A stretch of DNA of 23,386 bases, taken from 40-80 sp964503665 (GTDB lineage Bacteria; Bacteroidota; Bacteroidia; Flavobacteriales_D; Crocinitomicaceae). The notes beneath the pieces were generated by a model. The model was not told the DNA's origin and searched no databases. It was given only the letters and a program-made list of their open reading frames with translations. A program made the position numbers and the translations under genes. Shown piece by piece: positions 1 to 8,151 of this stretch; within the stretch, counting starts at the first letter, position 1, and each line of letters starts with the position of its first letter. The stretch is taken from positions 1 through 23,386 of the forward strand of contig CAZDAR010000041.1 in NCBI GenBank assembly GCA_964503665.1. The letters are read 5' to 3'.

Positions 1-2
1 AA

Positions 3-80
3 TCTAAATTCCAAGAGCGTTTAGAAGCGATGCAGAAAGTACAAGCAGAGCAACAGAAACTAAAGAATAAAAAGAAATAA
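3..80 (+). CDS. C-terminal end of an unidentified protein (5' part outside window)
   Basis: The first bases form an open frame of 25 codons ending in TAA at 78-80. The visible tail is very rich in Gln, Glu and Lys and ends in a run of lysines, like the charged helical or disordered tail of a larger protein. A strong hairpin terminator starts a few bases after the stop, which supports this being a true gene end. Nothing in the visible part identifies the protein. Confidence 0.6.
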   Translation, partial: SKFQERLEAMQKVQAEQQKLKNKKK

Positions 81-87
81 AAATATA

Positions 88-117
88 AAACCCATTCAGC
101 ATCTGAATGGGTTTTTT
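88..117 (+). terminator. Rho-independent terminator, possibly bidirectional
   Basis: A perfect stem pairs AACCCATTCAG (about 89-99) with CTGAATGGGTT (about 103-113) around a 3-base loop and runs into six T residues. It sits 8 bases after the stop of the upstream gene. On the other strand it also has a T-rich exit and lies just past the end of the small minus-strand ORF, so it could serve both convergent genes. Confidence 0.9.
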
Positions 118-138
118 GTTCATTTTCTAAATGCATTT

Positions 139-369
139 CTACTTAGAACGATGCAATTCTATATGAATGTTTAATATTTTTAGGAATTCAGAATAGTGAA
201 AAGGCGATTCAAATCCGTTTCCTTGAATGTAAAGCGTATTGAAACTACCATCTTTGGCTTTGATTTGAACGATCTCACCGTTGAATTTATTTCCTATTTC
301 TTGTACAGAATCAATTGAACTATAGGCAACTTCAATTTTATTTGCTGCTCCTTCTGGAAAAACAGCCAT
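139..369 (-). CDS. Small hypothetical protein, 76 aa
   Basis: I do not recognise this protein. It has mixed, globular-looking composition with alternating hydrophobic residues (IEVAYSSIDSV, GEIVQIKAKDG), as in a small beta-rich domain, and no signal peptide or membrane segment. The ATG at 369 has a GAGGAA sequence about 9 bases upstream, a plausible though unusual ribosome binding site for this group, and a stop codon lies in frame 36 bases upstream of the start, so the ORF is not simply open from further out. It converges on the terminator at 88-117. It could be the surviving part of a longer gene, since the neighbouring 500 bases look decayed. Confidence 0.45.
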   Translation of the reverse strand: MAVFPEGAANKIEVAYSSIDSVQEIGNKFNGEIVQIKAKDGSFNTLYIQGNGFESPFHYSEFLKILNIHIELHRSK

Positions 370-605
370 TGTTTCAATTTCCTCATATAAGGGATACTGT
401 AGTTAAATGAGTTATTCATAGTTTTTCGTGTTTAAATGGTTAATAGATTTAAAATTAATTTTTAGACAAAGTTCTGTGGTTTATTAAAAATGGTAATCAC
501 TCTTTCGGGTGAAATCGGAAGTATTTGATAATCACTCTTTCAGGTGAAATTAGGATAAATGGTAATGTTGAAATTTCCTTCATAGTAATCTAAAAATCAT
601 CAACT
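370..605. other. AT-rich non-coding stretch with tandem repeats
   Basis: No convincing gene is seen here on either strand. The notable content is the pair of 22-base repeats at 494-515 and 529-550. A shorter look-alike, GGTAATGTTGAAAT, begins near 561 and keeps the two ends of the repeat but lacks its middle. The stretch separates a minus-strand ORF from plus-strand remnants, so it may hold divergent promoters, but I find no clear TAnnTTTG element. Confidence 0.5.
494..550 (+). repeat. Two direct 22-bp repeats, each with an internal TTTC-N4-GAAA dyad
   Basis: Copies at 494-515 and 529-550 share TAATCACTCTTTC then GGTGAAAT and differ only at one central base (G versus A). The copies are offset by 35 bases. 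Each carries the dyad TTTC (503-506, 538-541), a 4-base centre, then GAAA (511-514, 546-549). Paired operator-like sites for a dimeric regulator, or the remnant of a repeat family, are both possible. Confidence 0.65.
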
Positions 606-903
606 ATGAAAAACTTTTTTAACACTCGGAATTTTATCTATCGTAGCGTCTTTGACTATGTATTATGTCGGAAATTCAAATTCGGCTTAACTGAATTGTG
701 AGATCTATTCTTTATTCCACTTCCTTTCCTGATAAGAAGTAGAACTTGGCTACTTGAATGCACACAAGTCAGATGTTTTCAGAAATAAGTACTCGTATTT
801 AAATGAACCAGAAGATTTTAAATTGGTGGAACCTGCCAAATTTACATGGTATAGTTTTTCTCGTGTAATGTTTGTTGCAAGTTCCAAATACAAATGGGTA
901 TAA
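606..903 (+). pseudogene. Decayed ORF for a small protein with an N-terminal signal or membrane segment
   Basis: The frame running from 610 to the TAA at 901-903 reads KTFLTLGILSIVASLTMYYV near its start, a typical signal peptide or membrane anchor, and later LNEPEDFKLVEPAKFTWYSF, which looks like real protein. It is broken by one in-frame stop just after the hydrophobic segment and by two consecutive stops about 15 codons later. The only suitable ATG (606) is one base out of this frame, as though one A had been lost from the following A-run. I do not recognise the parent family. Its end overlaps the start of the LuxR-type ORF. Confidence 0.5.
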
Positions 904-1154
904 ATATCAATCAGCGAATTACATCCAGTTCAATGCCTCCTAAAGTACTTGTTAATAAGATGATTCCGGTAGAAATATCTAACCGCGAATATGAGGTTCT
1001 GACTGAATTGTGTCGCGGGAAGTCCAATCACGAAATAGGGGAAATTCTCTTCATTAGTATGAACACCGTAAAAACTCATATCAAAAATTTATTTATAAAA
1101 TTTGATGTGAAATCACGCTCAGAATTAATCAATTTTATTCATACAATTCATTGA
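894..1154 (+). CDS. Solo LuxR/GerE-type helix-turn-helix protein, 86 aa
   Basis: Residues about 26-84 form a GerE/LuxR DNA-binding domain: ISNREYEVLTELCRGKSNHE, then a helix resembling the usual IA..LFIS, then MNTVKTHIKNLF as recognition helix, followed by the SRSELI end. No receiver, sensor or tetratricopeptide domain is attached, whereas most family members carry one at the N terminus. The first 25 residues are not recognisable. The start overlaps the end of a decayed ORF in another frame, and a stop lies in frame about 40 bases upstream, so this may be the stranded output domain of a broken larger regulator. It may also be an active small regulator. No ribosome binding site is seen. Confidence 0.65.
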   Translation: MGININQRITSSSMPPKVLVNKMIPVEISNREYEVLTELCRGKSNHEIGEILFISMNTVKTHIKNLFIKFDVKSRSELINFIHTIH

Positions 1155-1223
1155 TTGAATTTATGAATTTAAATCAATATTTTTTAGAGCAATAACTTCC
1201 TCCAATACCACTCAAGATTTTTG

Positions 1224-1231
1224 TATCTTTG
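1224..1231 (+). promoter_or_regulatory. Bacteroidota -7 element (TATCTTTG) ahead of ruvB
   Basis: TATCTTTG matches the Bacteroidota -7 consensus TAnnTTTG. It lies 17 bases upstream of the ruvB GTG start, which predicts a very short leader. No good TTTG -33 element is visible at the usual distance. Confidence 0.5.
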
Positions 1232-1248
1232 TCTAAATTCATTTTTGC

Positions 1249-2271
1249 GTGGAAGACTCATTTGACTATAATAAAGAATTAGATAATCAGGAAAAGGACT
1301 ACGATAAAGTACTTCGCCCCAAATATTTGGAGGATTTTGTGGGGCAACCACAGATTTCTGATAATCTATTAATTTTTGTCAAAGCAGCACTAAAACGCGG
1401 TGAACCTTTGGATCATGTTTTACTGCACGGACCTCCAGGACTGGGTAAAACAACACTCGCTAACATTATTGCGAATGAATTAGGCGTAAATATTAAAATC
1501 ACTTCTGGTCCTGTTTTAGATAAAACGGGAGATTTAGCAGGTTTGTTGACGAATTTAGACAAAGGCGATGTGCTTTTTATTGATGAAATTCACCGTTTAA
1601 ATCCCATCATTGAGGAGTTTTTATATTCTGCGATGGAAGATTATGTGATTGATCTCTTGATCGATACAGGTCCCAACGCACGTAGTGTTCAAATTGAATT
1701 GAGTCCATTTACTTTAATTGGCGCAACGACGCGCTCTGGTTTGTTGACTTCACCTTTGAGAGCAAGATTTGGGATTAATTTACGTCTTCAATATTATGAT
1801 GCAAAAACACTTTCGTTGATTGTCGAACGTTCAGCTGATTTATTAGGAATTGAAATCGATGAATTAGCGGCACATCACATTGCCTCATGTAGTCGTGGAA
1901 CGCCTCGTATTGCTAACGCTCTGTTGCGTCGGGTGCGCGATTTTGCTCAGATAAAAGGGGATGGTCGCATAACAGTTGCCATCACAGAAATAGCACTTAA
2001 AGCATTGAATGTCGATCGTTTTGGTTTAGACGAAATGGATAATCGAATTTTGACAACGATGATTGACAAATTTAACGGCGGACCTGTTGGTTTGACCACT
2101 ATTGCTACGGCCATCGGAGAAAATGCAGGAACACTGGAAGAAGTCTATGAACCGTATCTAATTCAAGAAGGATTTCTAATGCGTACACAACGCGGACGAA
2201 AGGTAACCGAGAAAGCCTATAAGCATTTAGGTAGAAATCTAGGTTTAGCTCAAGGCGGATTATTTGATTAA
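1249..2271 (+). CDS. ruvB: Holliday junction branch migration ATPase RuvB
   Basis: RuvB is the hexameric AAA+ motor that, with RuvA, drives branch migration of Holliday junctions during recombinational repair. The 340-aa length is normal. Visible motifs are Walker A GPPGLGKTT (residues 61-69), Walker B LFIDEIHR (109-116), sensor 1 TLIGATTRSG (155-164), the arginine-finger region SPLRARFG (168-175), sensor 2 with RGTPRIANALLRR, and a winged-helix C-terminal domain ending in RTQRGRKVTEKA and the GLF tail. The start is GTG at 1249; it gives the usual acidic N-terminal extension before LRPKYLEDFVGQ and lies just past a -7 element. The stop abuts the ATG of queG with no gap, so the two are probably cotranscribed and translationally coupled. 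Confidence 0.97.
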   Translation: MEDSFDYNKELDNQEKDYDKVLRPKYLEDFVGQPQISDNLLIFVKAALKRGEPLDHVLLHGPPGLGKTTLANIIANELGVNIKITSGPVLDKTGDLAGLLTNLDKGDVLFIDEIHRLNPIIEEFLYSAMEDYVIDLLIDTGPNARSVQIELSPFTLIGATTRSGLLTSPLRARFGINLRLQYYDAKTLSLIVERSADLLGIEIDELAAHHIASCSRGTPRIANALLRRVRDFAQIKGDGRITVAITEIALKALNVDRFGLDEMDNRILTTMIDKFNGGPVGLTTIATAIGENAGTLEEVYEPYLIQEGFLMRTQRGRKVTEKAYKHLGRNLGLAQGGLFD

Positions 2272-3204
2272 ATGTCACTTATAGAGGAACATACGAAAAT
2301 TATTAAGGAAATTGCTTACGAATTAGGTTTCAATTTCTGTGGCATTTCCAAAGCAGCATTTTTAGAAGAAGAAGCTCCTCTATTAGAAGATTATCTGAAC
2401 GAAGGGCGTCATGGCAACATGAGTTGGATAGAAAATTACTTTGATATGCGCTTAGATCCTACCAAATTTGTCGAAGGAGCAAAATCGGTAGTCAGCTTAA
2501 TGCTCAATTATTACCCTTCTGAAAAGCAAACGGCGAATAGTTATAAGTTATCGAAATACGCTTATGGAGAAGATTACCATGAGGTGATAAAGAAGAAACT
2601 TCGGGTTTTTATGGAAAAAATTAGGTTGCGAATAGGAGAGGTCGATGGTCGTGCTTTTACCGATTCTGCACCAGTTCTTGAAAAAGCGTGGGCAACCAAA
2701 AGTGGTATGGGATGGCGCGGAAAAAACAATTTGATGATTCGCCCCATGCAAGGTTCTTTTTTCTTTGTAGCCGAATTGATTATTGACCTCGATTTGCTCC
2801 CTGACGGACCAATAAAAGATTATTGTGGTACGTGTACCAAATGTATTGATGCATGCCCCACAGGTGCTTTAGATACACCTTATCAAATCAACGCTTCTAA
2901 ATGTATTAGCTATGCGACTATCGAATTGAGAGACGCTTTACTACCAGGAGAATTTAAAGATAAAATGGAAGATTGGATGTTCGGTTGTGATATTTGTCAG
3001 GATGTATGTCCTTGGAATCGTTTTGCAACGCCCCATTCTGTAGTTGAATTCGAGCCTCGCGCTGGTTTGCTAGATATGCAATACGCCGATTGGAACGAAC
3101 TGACACAAGAAGTTTTTTCTCAATTTTTTTCTAAGTCAGCAGTAAAACGGACGAAATTCAGTGGATTGAAACGAAATATTGGATTCATTAAAAAGGAAGA
3201 ATAA
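2272..3204 (+). CDS. queG: Epoxyqueuosine reductase QueG
   Basis: QueG performs the last step of queuosine synthesis, reducing epoxyqueuosine in the tRNA anticodon wobble position with cobalamin and two 4Fe-4S clusters. The sequence has the DUF1730 N-terminal part with DSAPVLEKAW (residues 131-140, Asp131 matching the catalytic Asp of the family), the GWRGKNNL segment, a first cluster motif CGTCTKCIDACP (185-196), Cys211, and a second cluster motif CDICQDVCPWN (239-249). At 310 aa it lacks the C-terminal HEAT-repeat region of the longer Bacillus-type enzymes, so it is the short form. Its ATG directly follows the ruvB stop, and a hairpin overlaps its stop codon. Confidence 0.95.
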   Translation: MSLIEEHTKIIKEIAYELGFNFCGISKAAFLEEEAPLLEDYLNEGRHGNMSWIENYFDMRLDPTKFVEGAKSVVSLMLNYYPSEKQTANSYKLSKYAYGEDYHEVIKKKLRVFMEKIRLRIGEVDGRAFTDSAPVLEKAWATKSGMGWRGKNNLMIRPMQGSFFFVAELIIDLDLLPDGPIKDYCGTCTKCIDACPTGALDTPYQINASKCISYATIELRDALLPGEFKDKMEDWMFGCDICQDVCPWNRFATPHSVVEFEPRAGLLDMQYADWNELTQEVFSQFFSKSAVKRTKFSGLKRNIGFIKKEE

Positions 3205-3224
3205 TTTTTCTACCATTCTTCCTT
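3193..3224 (+). terminator. Hairpin at the end of queG (possible terminator)
   Basis: AAGGAAGAAT (3193-3202) pairs perfectly with ATTCTTCCTT (3215-3224) around a 12-base loop. The stem overlaps the last codons and the stop of queG. It is low in G+C and no clear T-run follows, so termination is uncertain. Confidence 0.4.
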
Positions 3225-3880
3225 ATAAAGTCTATTTATGTCTTATCAAATGAAAGAATCCATGCCCTTCATAAACTGTATAACTACCCACAATCCTAAA
3301 TTCACAGAGGATGATCTTGCAACAAATTTCAAAAAGGAGTTATTCTTTATTTTCGCACCAGTACCACCACCCTTATTACCTGAGACATTGGTAAAACCTC
3401 CTAGTAAACCTGTGCCAATTGAAAAAGCAGATGTCGTTTTGTTTCCCCACATATCGTTCGTATAAGTAGAGGATGTTGTACCACATTATCCATCTAAGTT
3501 ACAGATAAGTGGAGCGTCTGCACATGTGTTTCAAACAGGTGGATTACGAACTTCACAAGGTGGTTGTTTCGCAAGAACAGTCGTCATCGATTGTATGACT
3601 AAAAAAATAGTAAGATAGTAAGGAAGAGGGATTTAGTATTAGAATATAGCTTTCCTCCAATGTTAATTGAATTCATGATACATACTTTACCCTTAAATAT
3701 AAATCTAAATGGTTCATTTTTTTTGGTTCTTAAAAATAGATATAATATGGCAAATAGCTATTTTTTAAATCAAATTATCTTTTTGGTTGATAATTAATCG
3801 AGATTTATCGAGAGATAGTTGTATGATGAAGTTTTTGAACGGTATTATTCTTAAAGAGAAGAATAGATTAATCGTAAATA
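3225..3880. other. Intergenic region with probable gene remnants
   Basis: Between the convergent queG and kinase genes there is no intact gene I can support. In one plus-strand frame, 3466-3618 reads VEDVVPHYPSKLQISGASAH and continues through TGGLRTSQGGCFARTVVIDC to a stop at 3616-3618; it looks like true protein but has no start, and a TAA at 3463-3465 cuts it from the 75-codon ORF upstream in the same frame. The opposite strand at 3246-3452 is open for 68 codons with a glycine-rich, barrel-like sequence (AFSIGTGLLGGFTNVSGN) and is also cut upstream by a stop. 3619-3880 is AT-rich and holds only a weak 7-bp hairpin (3846-3865) that might terminate the kinase operon. Confidence 0.4.
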
Positions 3881-6800
3881 TTAAACGTCGTCCTTTGGAA
3901 GATCTTCTTGATTTTCTTCTTCAAAAACATTCAATACTAAATGGAAAGTCGTTCCTTTGGAAGAAGTTTCAAAGTTAATTTTACCATTATGCATATCGAT
4001 AATTTGCTGTACCATGGCTAATCCTAAGCCCGTTCCTTTTGATTTGGTGGTAAAGTACGGCGTGAACAACTTATCTTGATTTTCTTCTGGAATTCCAGCG
4101 CCATTATCGGAAATATCGATGAGCCATTCTTTTTCTTGCTTCTGAATGAAAATTCGAATCTTCGGCGTTCTATTTTCAGGAATTGATTGTAACGCATTTT
4201 GAATTAAATTATTGAAAACGCGTAATAGTAAGTCTTTATCCCCAAGTGTGATACATTCTCTTTTTGCATGGAAGAATTCAATTTCTGAATCGATCGAAGA
4301 TTGGAAAATTTCTTTTACATTCTGAATGATTTTTACCAAATCCACTGGTTTAGCATTCGATTTTGGCATTTTGGCAAACGTAGAGAACTCATTGGCAATT
4401 TTTGCTAAGGCATCAATTTGTTCTACCATAGACTCCACAATATTGTTCACTTGATTTCTATCTACCGTTTGGTGCTCATCAAAAATTCGGTGGAAATGTT
4501 GCAAACGTAATTTCATCGGTGTCAATGGATTTTTAATCTCATGTGCCACTTGTTTTGCCATTTCTTTCCATGCATTCTCACGTTCACTCTGTGCTAGCTG
4601 CTGGGCAGTATATTCTAGTTCCTGAAGTTTTTCGTTGTATTTTGAAACCAACTCACCAATTTCATCTTTCCCCTGATATTCAATAGGTTGATTGTATTTA
4701 CCAAACCGAATATTTTCAATAGAAGCCTGCAGTTTCTTAAGTGGTAAAGTAATCCAATTAGAAATAAACAAGGTAAACATGGTTGTAAAAGCCAGTAATA
4801 AAATAAAAATGTTCAAAATGGAAACTAAGAAGTTCTCAATCTGAAGTTCATATTGTTCTTGTTGACCAAATTGTTGCAAATTCACAAATGCCTTTTTGGA
4901 ATCATCTACGTTGTAAAGCGGTGTATAACCAGAAGTGTACGAAAGATTTCCTATGTGTTCATTATGAATGTATTCACTGTTGTTATATTCATTCATGTGT
5001 TTCATTGCTCGGGCATTCATTTGCTCACCGATAAGTCCACTATTAAACACTTTTTGACGAGATGTAGCGAGTAAATATCCGTTGGGTGAAAAAATATTAA
5101 TGTCCGTTGAGAAAACCCGCGCTAAATTTTGTAAGCGTACTTCTAGCAAATCGCTGGAATACGAATCAAAAGCGGTCGTATCAGTGACGTATAGATTATT
5201 TAAATCAATGGCGATAGATGAAAGTTTGTCTTTAATATGCTGATTGGTAATTTCGTTGTATTGTTTTTGAATAAACATACCCGATCCAATTCCGTAGGCA
5301 AATAACGTAATCAAAACAATCCCTAACAACAAGATTTGAATTCGAACCGCGAGTGTTGGGAGAATGCGCCATTTACGTTGAAAAATAAGCTTTTCGCTTA
5401 AAGGAAGTAAAAGTAATAAACCATAAAAGCAGAATAAGTATGAAAACGAAGTAAAAAAATGGAATGTTGAGTTACTTGGCTTTGAAATAACAATCATATC
5501 CATATCGGTACGCTTATAGATAAAATGGCTATAATCTCTTTTATTTACAAAACCTTCATGTCTTTCTGCAACGAGTTCCGATAAATTATCATTCACAGAT
5601 GGGAAAATAAAGCTACCATAATTATAAACGAGTTTATGGTTGTAGTATTTCGCAATCGAATAACTTTCTAAGATGTCAAAAACTTTTGACTTTGAAGAAA
5701 TTAATAGACGTGGATAACCAATGTTTTCAGGGATTTTCTTCGTTTTTAAAGTGACATATAGAAAACCGTAGAAAATATTGTCCTTTACAATTTTTTGCTT
5801 AATAATATACGCATATTGACTGGTGAAATTTTTGATGAAATAGATATTTTCGTCAATTTCGGAAGGAATCGAATTATTGGTAATAATGCGATCTAGACTT
5901 TTAACACTCGGCGTTTGTGCATTACTAAAGTTTAATAACGATTGTCCTTTTCCATTAAACAGATAAAATTCGACTTCGTATTGTTCCCAGAAATTATTAA
6001 AGAAACGCTTTTCTAAGTTTTGTTGTAATCCGCTAGGACTGACCGTTTTATTGTCACTTAATAATTTAATTAAGTAATCATCCGATTGGATTTTATTTTG
6101 AATACCGTTGTATTCTATCTCTGTCGAAATGTCTTGGTCTGAGGCCAATTGACTGGCTAATAATTGACGCTCTTGACGTTCTTTTTTATCCAGAAAATGC
6201 TGTAAAACATTGAAACTATGAATAGAAAATAAAAAGAGAATAATGATAATGGTGTAATTTGGCAATTCCTTTTTATTCTTCTCACAAATAATGACATAGA
6301 CAATTAAGATAACAACAATTAATCCCCAAACTTTAAATGACGTCTGAAAATAGCTGTTATATCCAATGTAAAGTAAAATTAACCCCATTAAAGTGCCCCA
6401 TTTTATAAGTGTCCCCGTTTCATGTTCATGGTTGAATTGAATTAATTTTCGAAAAACAACAAGTAATTCGAAGAATAGAAATCCGATTGCTGATAAAGCT
6501 AAAAAAGAATAAAAATTGAGACTAAATAACTTGTTGACTTCTAGATTTATAGATGAGTTTTCAATTAATCCTTTGAAAATAAAGTCGTTGAAGATTAGAA
6601 AACCAAATAGGATAAATACACCAATAACATTCCGAAGAATCGTCTTTGTACTTGATTCTTGGTCACTAGGAAGCAATATCAAAAATCCAATTTTGATGAC
6701 ACCAATAAAAACGAGAATGTTTAGCCACAAATCGGCAAATGAAGGGAATAATGCCGACGAAGCATATAAGGTTGGTTGGAAAGCTGAAATTTCACCAAAA

Positions 6801-7561
6801 ATACTCAACCAATCTTCATGAATGGACTGATAACGTAACCAAACAATTAAAAAGGCCACTAAAATTTTAATGAAGTTACTGCGCTTTCGTAGAAATAATA
6901 GAAGTGTATTCAGAAAGAAAAATAGAGTAAGAATCAACAATCCGAAAATACTATCCGAATAGTACGATTTGATATTTTGAAAATCATACGGAACTACTCC
7001 GAATATGAACTTTCCTTCGTCATAAATAGGTAAAGAGCCCTTTTTATCTAACGAAATATACCCTTTAAAGGGAAATTCAAAAACAGGGTCAAAGTCATTG
7101 CGTAAGTATTTATTTTCATACGCATAATGTGAACGAATAGGGAATGAAGCAATAATTTTTACCGAATCTATTTCTATAACTTCCGAATAACACCAACCGT
7201 TTTGTAAATGAACGATTCCATTTTCTGGAAAATGATAATTGGCAAATTGAGGAACTGGAAGTTTATTGGTACTCCAATAAGCGAGTGAATCATTGATATA
7301 AATATGAGTAGCAAAAGGATGTTTTAAATATTGAATAGTATCCGTATTCGGTTGATTTTTAAGATACATTAAATATTTATCCAGTTCGCTTCTTTTCTTG
7401 GTAAACGTTTTTTGAAATTGTTTTCGTGCACTTTCATAATCTCGGTGTAAAGCAAGGTAAGACACACTCACTAAAGCAATCAATGAGAGCGCAAATAGTA
7501 GTGGAGAATAATATTTTTTAATAAATTTTAGCAAGTTCTTGGAATATATAAGTTCGTTCAA
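3881..7561 (-). CDS. Very large multi-pass membrane sensor histidine kinase (NtrY-like C terminus)
   Basis: The 1226-aa protein is a two-component sensor kinase. The order seen is: membrane segment 18-38; an exposed domain to about 200; a block of about seven membrane segments from 204 to 450 (204-224, 230-242, 280-297, 310-328, 350-370, 387-402, 410-426, 436-453); a second exposed domain about 460-695; membrane segments about 703-722 and 740-760; a third exposed sensor-like domain 765-908; a segment 911-934; HAMP 935-985; then the kinase. The H-box is QVAHEIKNPLTPMKLRLQ with His1007; the N-box NNLIQNALQSI starts at 1117; G boxes are DISDNGAGIP (1149-1158) and KGTGLGLAMV (1175-1184). The PMKLRL sequence after the H-box recalls NtrY. 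No response regulator lies nearby. The start overlaps the 3' end of the uridine kinase gene by 44 bases; no later in-frame ATG precedes the first membrane segment. Confidence 0.9.
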   Translation of the reverse strand: MNELIYSKNLLKFIKKYYSPLLFALSLIALVSVSYLALHRDYESARKQFQKTFTKKRSELDKYLMYLKNQPNTDTIQYLKHPFATHIYINDSLAYWSTNKLPVPQFANYHFPENGIVHLQNGWCYSEVIEIDSVKIIASFPIRSHYAYENKYLRNDFDPVFEFPFKGYISLDKKGSLPIYDEGKFIFGVVPYDFQNIKSYYSDSIFGLLILTLFFFLNTLLLFLRKRSNFIKILVAFLIVWLRYQSIHEDWLSIFGEISAFQPTLYASSALFPSFADLWLNILVFIGVIKIGFLILLPSDQESSTKTILRNVIGVFILFGFLIFNDFIFKGLIENSSINLEVNKLFSLNFYSFLALSAIGFLFFELLVVFRKLIQFNHEHETGTLIKWGTLMGLILLYIGYNSYFQTSFKVWGLIVVILIVYVIICEKNKKELPNYTIIIILFLFSIHSFNVLQHFLDKKERQERQLLASQLASDQDISTEIEYNGIQNKIQSDDYLIKLLSDNKTVSPSGLQQNLEKRFFNNFWEQYEVEFYLFNGKGQSLLNFSNAQTPSVKSLDRIITNNSIPSEIDENIYFIKNFTSQYAYIIKQKIVKDNIFYGFLYVTLKTKKIPENIGYPRLLISSKSKVFDILESYSIAKYYNHKLVYNYGSFIFPSVNDNLSELVAERHEGFVNKRDYSHFIYKRTDMDMIVISKPSNSTFHFFTSFSYLFCFYGLLLLLPLSEKLIFQRKWRILPTLAVRIQILLLGIVLITLFAYGIGSGMFIQKQYNEITNQHIKDKLSSIAIDLNNLYVTDTTAFDSYSSDLLEVRLQNLARVFSTDINIFSPNGYLLATSRQKVFNSGLIGEQMNARAMKHMNEYNNSEYIHNEHIGNLSYTSGYTPLYNVDDSKKAFVNLQQFGQQEQYELQIENFLVSILNIFILLLAFTTMFTLFISNWITLPLKKLQASIENIRFGKYNQPIEYQGKDEIGELVSKYNEKLQELEYTAQQLAQSERENAWKEMAKQVAHEIKNPLTPMKLRLQHFHRIFDEHQTVDRNQVNNIVESMVEQIDALAKIANEFSTFAKMPKSNAKPVDLVKIIQNVKEIFQSSIDSEIEFFHAKRECITLGDKDLLLRVFNNLIQNALQSIPENRTPKIRIFIQKQEKEWLIDISDNGAGIPEENQDKLFTPYFTTKSKGTGLGLAMVQQIIDMHNGKINFETSSKGTTFHLVLNVFEEENQEDLPKDDV

Positions 7562-8147
7562 ATTGAGCGATCAGTTTACTAAATTCTTCTTCGAGGTCTC
7601 TTTCGTTCATAAAAATAAAATCGGCACTTTCTTTATAGGGCAATAAATAGCGGTCAAAACACGGTAAAACGTGATTATTCCATTGATACAATATGGCTTC
7701 TTTAGAATATCCTCGGAATTCATGGTCACGAATCATTCTTCTATCTAATTGAACCGTTCGATCTACATCAATGAAAATGGAAAAGTCTAATTTACTCCGT
7801 ATTTCCTGGTAGTGAAAGAGGAAAAGTCCTTCAATAATGACAATAGGAGAGGGTTCTAAATTGATGTACGTACTCTTGTCCGGAGGATTGTTAAAGTGGT
7901 ATTCTTTGACTGAAATTGTTTTTCCAGAAATTAATGCATTGAAATCTTCAAACATCAGATCAGTATCCAAAGCGGCAGGCAAATCAAAATTTACCTGATT
8001 GTTTTCGTCTACTTCTTGAAGATGAATTGGTTTATAGTAATTATCCATTGTAAAAGAAGTAGGAGATACCTCTTCGAAGTGTTTTTCTAACCGTTTTAAT
8101 AAGGTTGTTTTCCCTGAACCACTACCACCACAAATTCCAATAACCAT
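7518..8147 (-). CDS. udk: Uridine kinase
   Basis: Uridine/cytidine kinase phosphorylates salvaged nucleosides to UMP or CMP in the cytoplasm. The 209-aa length is typical. It begins at once with the P-loop GGSGSGKTT (residues 7-15), followed by SFTMDNYYKP, whose Asp and Tyr match substrate-binding and catalytic residues of the family, then the IVIIEGLFLF strand and the RRMIRDHEFRG lid segment. The gene is third in a minus-strand cluster: 4 bases separate it from the preceding DinB-fold gene, and its last 44 bases overlap the kinase gene start. P-loop proteins of this size also include phosphoribulokinase relatives, but the DNYYKP motif favours udk. Confidence 0.92.
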   Translation of the reverse strand: MVIGICGGSGSGKTTLLKRLEKHFEEVSPTSFTMDNYYKPIHLQEVDENNQVNFDLPAALDTDLMFEDFNALISGKTISVKEYHFNNPPDKSTYINLEPSPIVIIEGLFLFHYQEIRSKLDFSIFIDVDRTVQLDRRMIRDHEFRGYSKEAILYQWNNHVLPCFDRYLLPYKESADFIFMNERDLEEEFSKLIAQFERTYIFQELAKIY

Positions 8148-8151
8148 CGTA

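Noticed and set aside
494..550. Possible CRISPR array
   Set aside because: There are only two copies of 22 bases with a 13-base gap, and no cas genes or further units are present.
3787..3978. 63-codon plus-strand ORF across the kinase 3' end
   Set aside because: Half of it is antisense to the kinase C terminus, and the rest is AT-rich with no recognisable protein features.
6516..6821. 101-codon plus-strand ORF inside the sensor kinase gene
   Set aside because: It lies wholly antisense to a well-supported membrane region of the kinase; its basic composition is the expected mirror of hydrophobic codons.
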